Positions 1 to 7,363 of a stretch of DNA of 21,963 bases are shown here, one piece after another (the first letter of the stretch is position 1; the number at the start of each line of letters is the position of its first letter). The stretch spans positions 35,282 to 57,244 of the forward strand of contig DAAN01000022.1 in NCBI GenBank assembly GCA_001701135.1, read 5' to 3'. A program made the position numbers and the translations under genes. The notes under the pieces are model-generated. The model ran no database searches, was not told the DNA's origin, and saw nothing but the letters and a program-made list of their open reading frames with translations. The DNA comes from Bacteroidales bacterium H3 (GTDB lineage Bacteria; Bacteroidota; Bacteroidia; Bacteroidales; Muribaculaceae).

Positions 1-80
1 AACCCCGCCACGCTCACCACGGCCATCAGCAGAAACAAAATCTGCCAGCCCACATGAATCTTTTTTCCTTTGAACGTCAT
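1..80 (-). CDS. 5' end of a membrane protein (partial)
   Basis: The ATG reads leftward from position 80 and stays open to the window edge, giving about 26 residues. They begin MTFKGKKIHV and then run into a hydrophobic stretch (ILFLLMAVVSVAG), so the product starts with a short basic N-terminus followed by a membrane segment or uncleaved signal anchor. An A/G-rich AAAGGAAAAAG lies just upstream of the ATG. Too little is present to name the family. The promoter candidate at 340-371 on the same strand could serve it through a long leader that includes the GC-rich repeat cluster. Confidence 0.6.
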   Translation of the reverse strand, partial: MTFKGKKIHVGWQILFLLMAVVSVAG

Positions 81-135
81 AATCTTTTTCCTTTCACTTA
101 TTTATTCTTTGTACCTGTTTTGTCTAAACTGTGGA

Positions 136-270
136 GCGGCTATGTGTGGGGCGGCTATGTGTGGGGCGGCGGCTTTCTTGCCGCCGTTAATTTCTTGCCG
201 CCGTTAATTTCCTGCCGCCGTTAAATTTAATGACCGGCGGCAGGAAAGCCGCCGCCCCATAAGCCGCCCT
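136..270. repeat. GC-rich tandem and inverted repeat cluster
   Basis: Seen directly: a 15-bp unit GCGGCTATGTGTGGG twice in tandem (136-150, 151-165); a 17-bp unit CTTGCCGCCGTTAATTT twice exactly and once diverged (177-193, 194-210, 211-227); and 24-bp inverted arms at 163-186 and 235-258 that differ at one position, able to form a long GC stem with a ~48-nt loop. The word GCCGCCGCCCCATA recurs at 6757-6768 behind the GLPGLI gene, so this looks like a genome-dispersed intergenic repeat rather than a local accident. Confidence 0.75.
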
Positions 271-339
271 TTAAGCCGCCATTATCATTTTGCTACTGTT
301 TGTGTTTATATTCATACCTCTTGTCAATTAATTTCGCTG

Positions 340-371
340 CAAATGTAGCATTTTGTTTTAAAACCACCAAC
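340..371 (-). promoter_or_regulatory. Leftward Bacteroidota-type promoter candidate
   Basis: Read on the minus strand: TACATTTG (340-347) fits the -7 consensus TAnnTTTG, and GTTG (368-371) sits 20 nt upstream where TTTG is expected, one mismatch off. It would transcribe toward the partial gene at 1-80. Confidence 0.4.
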
Positions 372-449
372 AATTAAAGACAACAAAATTTCACAAATTT
401 TTAAATAATCTTCAAAAAATCATTTTCCGCGAAAAAAATCGCGCAAAAG

Positions 450-481
450 TTTGCACTATTCAAAAAAAGTACCTACCTTTG
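450..481 (+). promoter_or_regulatory. Promoter of tRNA-Pro
   Basis: TTTG (450-453), a 20-nt spacer, then TACCTTTG (474-481): a full match to the Bacteroidota sigma-70-type consensus TTTG-N19/21-TAnnTTTG. Transcription should begin near 488, giving a leader of about 90 nt ahead of the tRNA. Confidence 0.7.
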
Positions 482-577
482 CAACGCTTTTGGAAATCAA
501 GCCAATTGCCTCAGCGCCGCAAGGCGTCGGCAGCCTCGAGGGGCGCCGGGCAACACAGCAGCTTGATTGCTACGAAT

Positions 578-651
578 CGGGGTGTAGCTCAGTTGGTTAG
601 AGTACGCGTCTGGGGGGCGTGAGGTCGCTAGTTCGAGTCTAGTCACCCCGA
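578..651 (+). tRNA. tRNA-Pro (anticodon GGG)
   Basis: Cloverleaf drawn by hand: acceptor CGGGGTG (578-584) pairs with CACCCCG (644-650), discriminator A at 651. The D arm GCTC...GAGT, anticodon stem CGCGT/GCGTG with two G-T pairs, 7-nt loop CTGGGGG (anticodon GGG), and T arm GCTAG-TTCGAGT-CTAGT are all present. The CCA end is not encoded, as is common in this phylum. It has its own promoter upstream and a hairpin terminator ten bases downstream. I found no second copy of the tRNA 3' end in the window, so there is no visible sign that it served as an attachment site. Confidence 0.93.
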
Positions 652-660
652 CAAAAGCAA

Positions 661-691
661 AGAGATGTATCATTCGATGCATCTCTTTTTT
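661..691 (+). terminator. Rho-independent terminator of tRNA-Pro
   Basis: The stem AGAGATGTATC (661-671) / GATGCATCTCT (676-686) has one G-T pair and a 4-nt loop, and is followed by a T run. Confidence 0.85.
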
Positions 692-886
692 ATTTGTATT
701 GTCTTCTTCGGACGGTGGCTTTGGAACGTGATCGGGCCGGGCACACTCTTCGCCATGCTCTATGTAGGCTATATGGTAAAAATCATCATTCCTCACATGG
801 GATGGTTTGAGCGCCTCCTCGCCTCAGGCAGCCACCTTCCCCGCCACATCTTCGGTCTCGCCCGCTTCATTTACCCCCGCAGATAA
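665..886 (+). CDS. Possible small membrane protein of 73 aa, unrecognised
   Basis: Open frame of 73 codons with coding-like character: codons from about residue 16 on are rich in G/C at the third position, like neighbouring core genes. The product has two hydrophobic stretches (about 8-28 and 30-44) and a basic tail ending YPRR. Against it: the first ATG lies inside the tRNA terminator hairpin, there is no separate promoter or ribosome-binding site, and I do not recognise a family. It may be the surviving 3' part of a longer membrane protein, or a small gene read by leakage through the terminator. It ends 12 bp from the stop codon of the convergent large gene. Confidence 0.35.
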   Translation: MYHSMHLFFICIVFFGRWLWNVIGPGTLFAMLYVGYMVKIIIPHMGWFERLLASGSHLPRHIFGLARFIYPRR

Positions 887-898
887 TTAAACAATCTC

Positions 899-3800
899 TT
901 AGAGGAGATCGCGTTGACGGTAAGCGGTGGCGGAGCCTTGCTCGATCATGTAGGTGAGGATGTCTCGGACGGTGGCTTTCAGTCGGCGATCTTCACGGAT
1001 TGCGCGGCTGTGTTGCAGACAGAACCGCGTCATGAATTTTTCCATGTAGCTGAGGGCGGCGGGGTTGTTAAGCGGAAGTGAACTGCGGGCTTTTATGGCT
1101 ATGGCGAGGCTCTCCAGACCATCCTCGCAACAGAGACTCCCGATGGTGTAGAATGTCCGGCTGATGGCGTAGAGTGTAGTGTCGGAAACGGCCCAATTCG
1201 CGGCTGCCTGTTTAAACAGAGCTGCAACCCGCGGGGTGAAGCTGTGCCACGGCTGACTGCCGCGCCAGTAGTCTTCTGCCAACATATATGTGCGTATCAG
1301 TTCATCCTGATGGAGGGATTGTGCCCCCGACACTATGCTGTCGACGACGGGGAACAGTGATTCCCATATTGAGAGGAAATAATCGGGCCGGCTCAATCTG
1401 TCGGCCGACATTATCACCGATGTAAGGAGGTGAGCCAGTTTATCGCCGTAATCCATCTTGGGTGTCAGCAGCACCAGATAGCGGACGGCCTCCTCTTTTG
1501 ATCCGAGCGACATCAGGAATTGCGCTATATGGTCAAAGATTTTGTGACGAATTTCAATGAAGGCCTCTTCTGCATACCATTTTTCGTCGGAATCGACATG
1601 CCGCTTGAGTTTACTGAACATGCGCACGGGCATTTCTTCAAAGAATCGGCTGTAAAGCCGGAGCACCCGCGGATTGTCGGTCGCGGTCGGGAGGGAGCAG
1701 AACAGCGACTCCATCATGAAAATATCGGAGTAGTCGATCCCATCGAGGTCAATCGTAAATGCTTTTCCCCGGTATTCCTCTATCTTTTCAAAAGGTTCTG
1801 TAGGGTTCTCGTTGGCAGCGTTCTGCAACGCGATAAAACAACCCAATATCGACTCGGCAATTTCGGGATGGACGCTCCAAAGTGTCGACCGGCTCAGAGC
1901 AGCCGGAATATACTCGCTGATACGCCGGTAGCCGTGGCCGGTATTTGTTCTGACCATCGACGCGGCCATTGTCAGCATGATGTCATCGGCATCTTCAGGG
2001 CTATGCTGCAATGCGTAGGGGAGTGCCATGGCCGATTCCTTAACGCCGTCTTCAGCCTGATGGTAGTACCCCTCGTCGCACACCCTGCTGTAACCCGCCA
2101 GTACCAGACGGCAGCAGTATTCGATGCTTTCAGCCGACAACTGTCCGGCAAACTCACGGAGCAATTTTGATGCGGCGGTCTGAGGAAGAGCGCTGTCAAG
2201 ATCGGCCACAGGTGATGCCGCGTGCCCGGTGTCAGCCGCCAGTTCCCGGATTTTTGCCACGACCGATTCAGGATTCCGGATGAACGCCTCTTCCTCGGCT
2301 GACGGCTGATGAGGGTAGCTGTCAGATGAACTCCAAAGGCGTAGTGTGCTGTATTTTGTCGTTTCTTCAAGTTGCCTTTTCGCTTCACCGGCTTTACGCA
2401 GTGAGATTTCTGATTCATGTATCGGAGAGAACTGAACGACAAGATTGTCGCCACGTCGCTCGATGACATCCATTTTGAGATTCCTGGCATCCATACATTC
2501 CACCATGTGGCTCATGCGGTCCATGACAGCAGGGTCGGCTTTGAAGCCGTCGATAATGTCGAAAATCTTTAATTTCAATGCCTCACGTTCAGCCGCTGAC
2601 CACCCCTCTATAGGGCTGTTCTGATATTCTAAAATCAGTTGCTGGAGCGTCTTGGAGCGGAATGGAAGATTGTTTGATTTTACCCGTTCGTCATAGTGCA
2701 GAATGTCGTAGATTTTCCTGAGTCCACGCCCCATCCCTGCAAGTATACGGGCTTGGGATTCCTGGATATACCGTCGCATGTCCGCGTCGATAAACAGTGG
2801 CTGCGAGATTACAGGCAGGGCAAGCTCCACAAGCTCCGGGCTGTAGCGTAGAATCAGACTTGCCACAACCGCCGTGAGCGAGGAGGAACGTGATTCTTTC
2901 AGAAGTCTCACCAATATTCCACTGATGGCATTTACGCCAAAATGACCGGCAACATCGAGCAGCCATGCCTCCAGCGCCATGTGGATTGAACGCAATAAAT
3001 TAGGCAGCACCGGCGAACCTGTGCCGCGGTAACATTGCCAGAGGCTGTCGCTGTGATATTGGCTGACGATGTCGGCGTCGAATTTTATTTCTACCTCTTC
3101 GATACTGCTGTCGAAGCCGCTTCCAACATATGTCTCGACAAAATGATTTACCAGCCGGATGATGAAATTGATTGTGCTTTTAGGGCTGACATTCAGCAGC
3201 GTTTTAATCGGCGTCTGGTTGGCGCTCGGAGGAAAATAGTCATTTTCCGCAGAGGTGGTCAACCCATATCTGCTTGGTTCGTGGAATGAACAGAAAACGG
3301 GAATGCGGTCGCCTCCGCGGTTGTATTCGGAATCTTCCTCTTCTTTATGGTCGGGTGTCTCAATCCAGAATTTTTCGCAAAGGGCGATAACCTCTTCGGG
3401 AAATTCGCGGATAACATTGTTTGCCTCAAGACAGGGATTTTCCAATATCTCCTTTGCAATTCCCCGCAACACATAGCACTGGCGGGGCAAAGGCTCGTCG
3501 AGGATTCTGTGCAGAATGCCTTTCAGTTCTTCGTGGATTTCATGGGCACAGCAGAACATAACGTCGCGGAATTCCTTATCCAGTTCTCCGCTCACGTAAT
3601 GCTGCGCCGACAACGCCCGGTCGATGACGGAATATGCCATTTCCCCGGCTTTGCGGGTGGAGTCGCCCTCGCGATGTGCAAGGCTCCAGGCCTTCAGTAT
3701 GGGCAACACATGTTCTGGATTGCTGGCGAAGAAGGTGCTACGGGTCTGATAAACATAATCAATGGCTGCATCCCAGCCCGAGCCTGCCGGCACTTCTGTC

Positions 3801-5614
3801 CGGATGCCGTCTGGGCGCACGCAGGCAATCCTGAGCAGGAAGAGTATCTGTTTCAGCAGTTCAAACCCGTTCGCCTGAATCAGTCCGCCGAACTGAGAGA
3901 AGAAGAGCGACGCATTGTCCGACAGCAGCACGGCGACTAACGTTTCCTCGATCCAGAGCTGCGGCAGGGCCGGTCCGGCAAGAACATCGCTGATAATGCG
4001 TGGAAGCCGCGTCTTGTATTCCTGAATCTCTTCGAGCAGCCACATGCGGAATGCCCGGCGCATTGGCAGCGAGTCGCCGATTTCTTCAAAGAAAGTGGTT
4101 GCGGATTCCGCGTTGCGCCATGTCCGTTCCACAAGTTTTTGCAACGCCCATTCCTCGTAAATGTCATGGGTTATGAAATAGCGGTTGTGCTGTCGGTCAA
4201 GCCCGATAATCTCATCCTGCCTGAGGGCGTAAAGAGCCTCGGGCGACCGACCGTCGCCACTGACGAAAAACGCCCCTGAATTGCTGCGGAGCCGGGCCAG
4301 TTCCACCAGGCAGTTGTCGCGCAGGGAGCAAAGTTCATTTTTTGATGGATTTCCCTGAATGCGCTGCTCCCACAGTTTGTCGACAAATTCGCGGTAGGAG
4401 CCGAGGAGATTTATCCGGTTGTAATATTTGAGGAATTCTCCAAGGTAGAACAGATTGCACAGACGCCACCGGAACCGTTCATTGTCGGGCAATCGGATTG
4501 CATGCTCTGTCGCGAAGTCGGTCAGCTCCTGCTGCGACAGAAGCGGAATGTCAATGACCGTCGACTCAAAGCCCAGGGCATCCTTCAGTAAGGAAGATAG
4601 CGGCGCGAGAAACACCGTGCGCGTAACAAAGAGAAGACTCCACCTGGCTTCGAGCAGTCGAAGTAACAACTCCTGCAATACTTCACGGTCGTTAATATCG
4701 GCCAGTCGCTCGGCAGAATCTATGATGAAAATTTTCCTTGGTTCATCGGCATGAGCGTCAATGAACTGCCGGAGCGAGAAATTATGGTCGAGACGGAATA
4801 GGTCGTTGGCATTGCTCACATTCATCGCGGAGGCGCGGAAAATATAAATGGGCCATTCATGTGCATGCTCATTATAGATGTTTTTTATAAGGGCAGTTTT
4901 GCCGCTGCCCCCTTCGCCTGAGACGATAGTAATCTGTCCGGGCTGAAAGGATGCCTCGATTTTTGCTTTGATTTCCGAACGGTCGAACCGCTTGGGCTTA
5001 CCGTTGAAAATGACCTGATCTTCGATTGCGTACAAAGGAAGCTCCGATTGAATTCTGAGTTCGTCGAGGAGCGCCGAGGCGGAATTCTCCGTGCCGAAAT
5101 AAATATCGTAAATGTAATCGTTCTCCGGCAATACAAGTTGGGGTTCAATATGGCCTGGCGCCCGCCATTCAATCTCTATACCAAGTTTTTTTGCCTTAGC
5201 CTCCACAACTTTCATATATGCAGGTTTCCCGGCAATTTGTTTGCTCCCATTCTTCCCTCCCTTCTTTCCACCATTCTTGCCGGAATTCTTATAGTTAGCT
5301 CCCGGCTCAATGTTTATGTAAACATAGCATTTCTGTAAGTTCGGATAATTTGCGACCGCGGTTTCAAGTGAATGAATAATCTGGTCTTTGTCGATTTTTC
5401 CGTCAAAAAATTTTGATTGAAAACCGGTCAGTTGATTATTGAACATAACAGGGGCGGTCTCCAGTCCCGGATGATTCTTGAATCGGAACAGACCGTAACG
5501 GTTGCCGGTCTCTGAAAGAAACAACAGATATGTCATCATTTCAAAAGCGGCAGTTGGATTCTCATTGAATCTTGCCTTAAAGGCATTCCAATTAATTTGT
5601 TTCGATGTATTCAT
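899..5614 (-). CDS. Avs-like nuclease-STAND NTPase, candidate antiphage sensor
   Basis: A 1571-aa protein. Residues ~1-175 resemble the Cap4/Mrr-type PD-(D/E)xK nuclease of antiviral STAND proteins: acidic E25 and E52, then the Q-x-K core G64-FQSKFF-70. A Lys/Gly-rich stretch (105-128) is inserted in this part. The NTPase follows: Walker A GEGGSGKT (233-240), Walker B KIFIIDSAE (294-302), a TR sensor-like pair (331-332), then a winged-helix-like HDIYEEWAL (483-491). The remaining ~1000 residues look helical and repeat-like, without a domain I can name; in Avs proteins this part binds a phage protein. Known: Avs STAND ATPases oligomerise on phage terminase or portal and switch on an N-terminal effector. 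Inferred: the same role here. It stands alone, without an accessory gene, between tRNA-Pro and a GLPGLI gene. The ATG at 5614 precedes the conserved start of the nuclease. Promoter candidate at 5640-5667. Alternative: another NTPase-nuclease of unknown trigger. Confidence 0.8.
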   Translation of the reverse strand: MNTSKQINWNAFKARFNENPTAAFEMMTYLLFLSETGNRYGLFRFKNHPGLETAPVMFNNQLTGFQSKFFDGKIDKDQIIHSLETAVANYPNLQKCYVYINIEPGANYKNSGKNGGKKGGKNGSKQIAGKPAYMKVVEAKAKKLGIEIEWRAPGHIEPQLVLPENDYIYDIYFGTENSASALLDELRIQSELPLYAIEDQVIFNGKPKRFDRSEIKAKIEASFQPGQITIVSGEGGSGKTALIKNIYNEHAHEWPIYIFRASAMNVSNANDLFRLDHNFSLRQFIDAHADEPRKIFIIDSAERLADINDREVLQELLLRLLEARWSLLFVTRTVFLAPLSSLLKDALGFESTVIDIPLLSQQELTDFATEHAIRLPDNERFRWRLCNLFYLGEFLKYYNRINLLGSYREFVDKLWEQRIQGNPSKNELCSLRDNCLVELARLRSNSGAFFVSGDGRSPEALYALRQDEIIGLDRQHNRYFITHDIYEEWALQKLVERTWRNAESATTFFEEIGDSLPMRRAFRMWLLEEIQEYKTRLPRIISDVLAGPALPQLWIEETLVAVLLSDNASLFFSQFGGLIQANGFELLKQILFLLRIACVRPDGIRTEVPAGSGWDAAIDYVYQTRSTFFASNPEHVLPILKAWSLAHREGDSTRKAGEMAYSVIDRALSAQHYVSGELDKEFRDVMFCCAHEIHEELKGILHRILDEPLPRQCYVLRGIAKEILENPCLEANNVIREFPEEVIALCEKFWIETPDHKEEEDSEYNRGGDRIPVFCSFHEPSRYGLTTSAENDYFPPSANQTPIKTLLNVSPKSTINFIIRLVNHFVETYVGSGFDSSIEEVEIKFDADIVSQYHSDSLWQCYRGTGSPVLPNLLRSIHMALEAWLLDVAGHFGVNAISGILVRLLKESRSSSLTAVVASLILRYSPELVELALPVISQPLFIDADMRRYIQESQARILAGMGRGLRKIYDILHYDERVKSNNLPFRSKTLQQLILEYQNSPIEGWSAAEREALKLKIFDIIDGFKADPAVMDRMSHMVECMDARNLKMDVIERRGDNLVVQFSPIHESEISLRKAGEAKRQLEETTKYSTLRLWSSSDSYPHQPSAEEEAFIRNPESVVAKIRELAADTGHAASPVADLDSALPQTAASKLLREFAGQLSAESIEYCCRLVLAGYSRVCDEGYYHQAEDGVKESAMALPYALQHSPEDADDIMLTMAASMVRTNTGHGYRRISEYIPAALSRSTLWSVHPEIAESILGCFIALQNAANENPTEPFEKIEEYRGKAFTIDLDGIDYSDIFMMESLFCSLPTATDNPRVLRLYSRFFEEMPVRMFSKLKRHVDSDEKWYAEEAFIEIRHKIFDHIAQFLMSLGSKEEAVRYLVLLTPKMDYGDKLAHLLTSVIMSADRLSRPDYFLSIWESLFPVVDSIVSGAQSLHQDELIRTYMLAEDYWRGSQPWHSFTPRVAALFKQAAANWAVSDTTLYAISRTFYTIGSLCCEDGLESLAIAIKARSSLPLNNPAALSYMEKFMTRFCLQHSRAIREDRRLKATVRDILTYMIEQGSATAYRQRDLL

Positions 5615-5639
5615 ATTATTGATGGTTGGTTTTATTATT

Positions 5640-5667
5640 CAAATATAAATAGTCTCGTACTTCCAAA
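5640..5667 (-). promoter_or_regulatory. Promoter candidate of the nuclease-STAND gene
   Basis: On the minus strand TATATTTG (5640-5647) fits TAnnTTTG exactly; a TTTG (5664-5667) lies 16 nt upstream, somewhat closer than the usual 19-21. The leader to the ATG at 5614 would be about 20 nt, with no Shine-Dalgarno. Confidence 0.45.
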
Positions 5668-5726
5668 AAAGTGGAACTTTTTAAGTGGCGAATTTAGCCA
5701 CAAAGATAACATTCTATGTTATTAAC

Positions 5727-5809
5727 ATAAGTAACTGTTCAAAATTATTTTAATGTTTATTCGAGGAAAATTTTCGGTTAATATAAAATAATTTTGAACA
5801 GCTACTTAT
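5727..5809. repeat. 83-bp palindromic element (MITE-like)
   Basis: Arms of 26 bp at 5727-5752 and 5784-5809, complementary except for one position (ATAAGTAACTG... against ...CAGCTACTTAT), enclose a 31-nt AT-rich centre. It lies between two divergent genes, where a terminator has no job. No clear target-site duplication is visible. Either a non-autonomous transposon remnant or an intergenic palindrome that could sit in the shared regulatory region. Confidence 0.65.
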
Positions 5810-5822
5810 TAAATATTTTGTT

Positions 5823-5830
5823 TAATTTTG
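5823..5830 (+). promoter_or_regulatory. -7 element candidate for the GLPGLI gene
   Basis: TAATTTTG fits TAnnTTTG; the nearest upstream TTTG (5793-5796, inside the palindrome's right arm) is 26 nt away, so the -33 match is poor. Confidence 0.3.
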
Positions 5831-5877
5831 TAATTTGAAAACATTGCATTGAAACCAATCATCACTGAACAGGCAAC

Positions 5878-6714
5878 ATGAAACTGCAATTATTGGCTAT
5901 GAGCTGCATGGTGGCGACAGCTGCAGCGGCTCACGACAATCTCGCCGTGAAATACAGGGTGTCGGACCACGACACCGATGCGGGAAAGCTCCGCACCACC
6001 GAAATGACCTTAGTGGCCGACAACGAAAAGTCGCTATACTACAACACCATGAGTCTTTACGTTGACTCTTGCATGTCCACTCCCGAAGGCGCGGCCCGGC
6101 TACGCGAAATCCAGCTGAAGGCATGGCGCGTGGAGCATCCCGACGGCACTGTCACCTACGACGGCCGCAAACTGGGCCTTGCCCCCGACAAGCTGGAGTA
6201 TCTTTATGTAGCGAAAGACCGCAAGGCGGCCACCGTCGACGTCTTCGACATGAAATCCGACGAGCTGTGCCGCTATACCGAATCCTCCGGCGACATGCAA
6301 TGGTCGCAGGCCGGCGATTCCACCTTGACGATTCTCGGCTATGAATGCTTGCCGGCGCTGACTACTTATCATGGCCGCACTTGGCGCGTGTGGTTCACCC
6401 CCGAGATTCCTGTCGGCGAGGGGCCGTGGAAACTCCATGGTCTGCCCGGCCTGATTCTTGCCGCCGAGGGGGGTGACGGTTTCCTTATTGAAGCCCTGGA
6501 GGTGGGTCAGACACCGCAGCCTGTGCCGCAGGTCTATTCCGTCGACACCTATCAGAAAGGCGACCGACGCAAGATTCTCGCCGACCATGAGCATTATATC
6601 AACAACTTCGAAAGCATGATGGCCGCCGAGGGTATTCAGCTGAACGCCGACGGCAGCCCCGCCAATCTGCCCGGTTTCGACCGCCGCAAACGGGCTTGGG
6701 AAACTGACTATTGA
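5878..6714 (+). CDS. GLPGLI family exported protein
   Basis: 278 aa. A short signal peptide (MKLQLLAMSCMVATAAAA) predicts export to the periplasm or outer membrane. The family signature GPWKLHGLPGLI ends at residue 193, preceded by WRVWFTPEIPVGEG, which places it in the GLPGLI family (TIGR01200), found almost only in Bacteroidota and without a known biochemical role. Length and order (N-terminal beta-rich half, central motif, charged C-terminal tail) are normal for the family. Codons are GC3-rich, unlike the AT-rich accessory genes. Transcribed away from the STAND gene and convergent with the membrane-protein gene at 6829-7353, with a hairpin between them. The ATG follows a weak AACAGGCAAC, not a strong ribosome-binding site. 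Confidence 0.85.
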   Translation: MKLQLLAMSCMVATAAAAHDNLAVKYRVSDHDTDAGKLRTTEMTLVADNEKSLYYNTMSLYVDSCMSTPEGAARLREIQLKAWRVEHPDGTVTYDGRKLGLAPDKLEYLYVAKDRKAATVDVFDMKSDELCRYTESSGDMQWSQAGDSTLTILGYECLPALTTYHGRTWRVWFTPEIPVGEGPWKLHGLPGLILAAEGGDGFLIEALEVGQTPQPVPQVYSVDTYQKGDRRKILADHEHYINNFESMMAAEGIQLNADGSPANLPGFDRRKRAWETDY

Positions 6715-6741
6715 ACTTCCCCAACACTCCTATGCACACGA

Positions 6742-6761
6742 CGGCGGTTGGAAAACCGCCG
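6742..6761. terminator. GC hairpin between convergent genes
   Basis: The stem CGGCGGTT / AACCGCCG with loop GGAA lies 28 bp after the GLPGLI stop. There is no T run, so it is a weak terminator candidate; it is also part of the dispersed GCCGCC repeat family seen at 136-270. The following 60 bp repeat CCGCC/CAGCC words. Confidence 0.4.
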
Positions 6762-6828
6762 CCCCATAGCCGCTGCCATAGAGCCGCCATCCGCCCCACA
6801 GCCGTCATCCGGCCTCAGCCCCACAGCC

Positions 6829-7353
6829 TCAGCCATGCAACGCGTCGCGGTAGTCGCGAAGAAAGCGGAAAAGCACGCGAATTCCTACGATAAGACCCAC
6901 AACTCCACCGGCGCATATCCCGTAAAAGAGATATATGTCGGCATGGACATCGTAGGCCATTACGGCGCACCAGAATATTGCAAACGGCATGGCCACCGCC
7001 AGCCACAACAGGTGGATTTTCCGGCACTTAAGTGTGCGCTCGAGGACTTCGGCCACAGGCATGGTCGACAGATCGATGGCCTTGATTGAGTTGGCCAGGA
7101 TGTGGTCGGTGAGGGCAGCGCCAGCCAGCAGGATCATATAACCGGCTATTATCCACGGCGAATCTATACCGGCGTTCTGCATGATGCTCGGCCCGCAGAA
7201 AGCCATTATGATGCTGAAAATGGAGAAGCGGCGGTATTTGTCGCCCAGACGTTGCAGGGCTGTGCGGCGGTTGCTTTCGGGGCACCCGTCATTCTCTGTG
7301 TTGATGCTCTTTTTGGCTGAATCCCAGCTCGATTTCATTTCATCTATCTTCAT
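6829..7353 (-). CDS. Small polytopic membrane protein, unrecognised family
   Basis: 174 aa. A charged N-terminus (MKIDEMKSSWDSAKK, ~1-40) precedes four hydrophobic segments, roughly residues 45-63, 66-88, 110-133 and 138-160, with a basic end (RFLRDYRDALHG). Similar MK(I/L)DEMK-type proteins in Bacteroidales often follow an extracytoplasmic-function sigma factor gene and may act with it; that partner is not here. The IS4 element ends only 10 bp upstream of the ATG, so the original ribosome-binding site, promoter and any upstream operon partner have been lost or displaced. The transposase is transcribed in the same direction, so read-through from the IS is the obvious remaining source of expression. 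Confidence 0.7.
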   Translation of the reverse strand: MKIDEMKSSWDSAKKSINTENDGCPESNRRTALQRLGDKYRRFSIFSIIMAFCGPSIMQNAGIDSPWIIAGYMILLAGAALTDHILANSIKAIDLSTMPVAEVLERTLKCRKIHLLWLAVAMPFAIFWCAVMAYDVHADIYLFYGICAGGVVGLIVGIRVLFRFLRDYRDALHG

Positions 7354-7363
7354 AAGTCACTAC

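Larger units (their letters stand above)
81..577. other. Noncoding interval between partial gene and tRNA-Pro
   Basis: I see no gene on either strand. The interval holds a GC-rich block of tandem and inverted repeats (136-270), an AT-rich stretch with a leftward promoter candidate (340-371), and the tRNA promoter (450-481). The tRNA leader contains an inverted repeat AATCAAGC (495-502) / GCTTGATT (561-568) that could fold the leader back on itself just before the tRNA. Confidence 0.6.

Noticed and set aside
177..227. Possible CRISPR array
   Set aside because: Units are contiguous 17-mers without unique spacers and no cas gene is present.
578..651. tRNA-Pro as attachment site for an integrated island
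   Set aside because: No integrase gene and no second copy of the tRNA 3' end is visible in the window; adjacency alone is not evidence.
497..796. Leftward 99-codon frame with a VTRLELATSRPPDAYSNQLSY-like stretch
   Set aside because: This is the well-known false translation of the antisense strand of a tRNA gene; the frame covers tRNA-Pro and its terminator.
3347..3940. 197-codon rightward frame inside the STAND gene
   Set aside because: Shadow frame; no promoter, motif or composition in its favour.
6100..6594. 164-codon leftward frame opposite the GLPGLI gene
   Set aside because: Antisense shadow of a well-supported gene.
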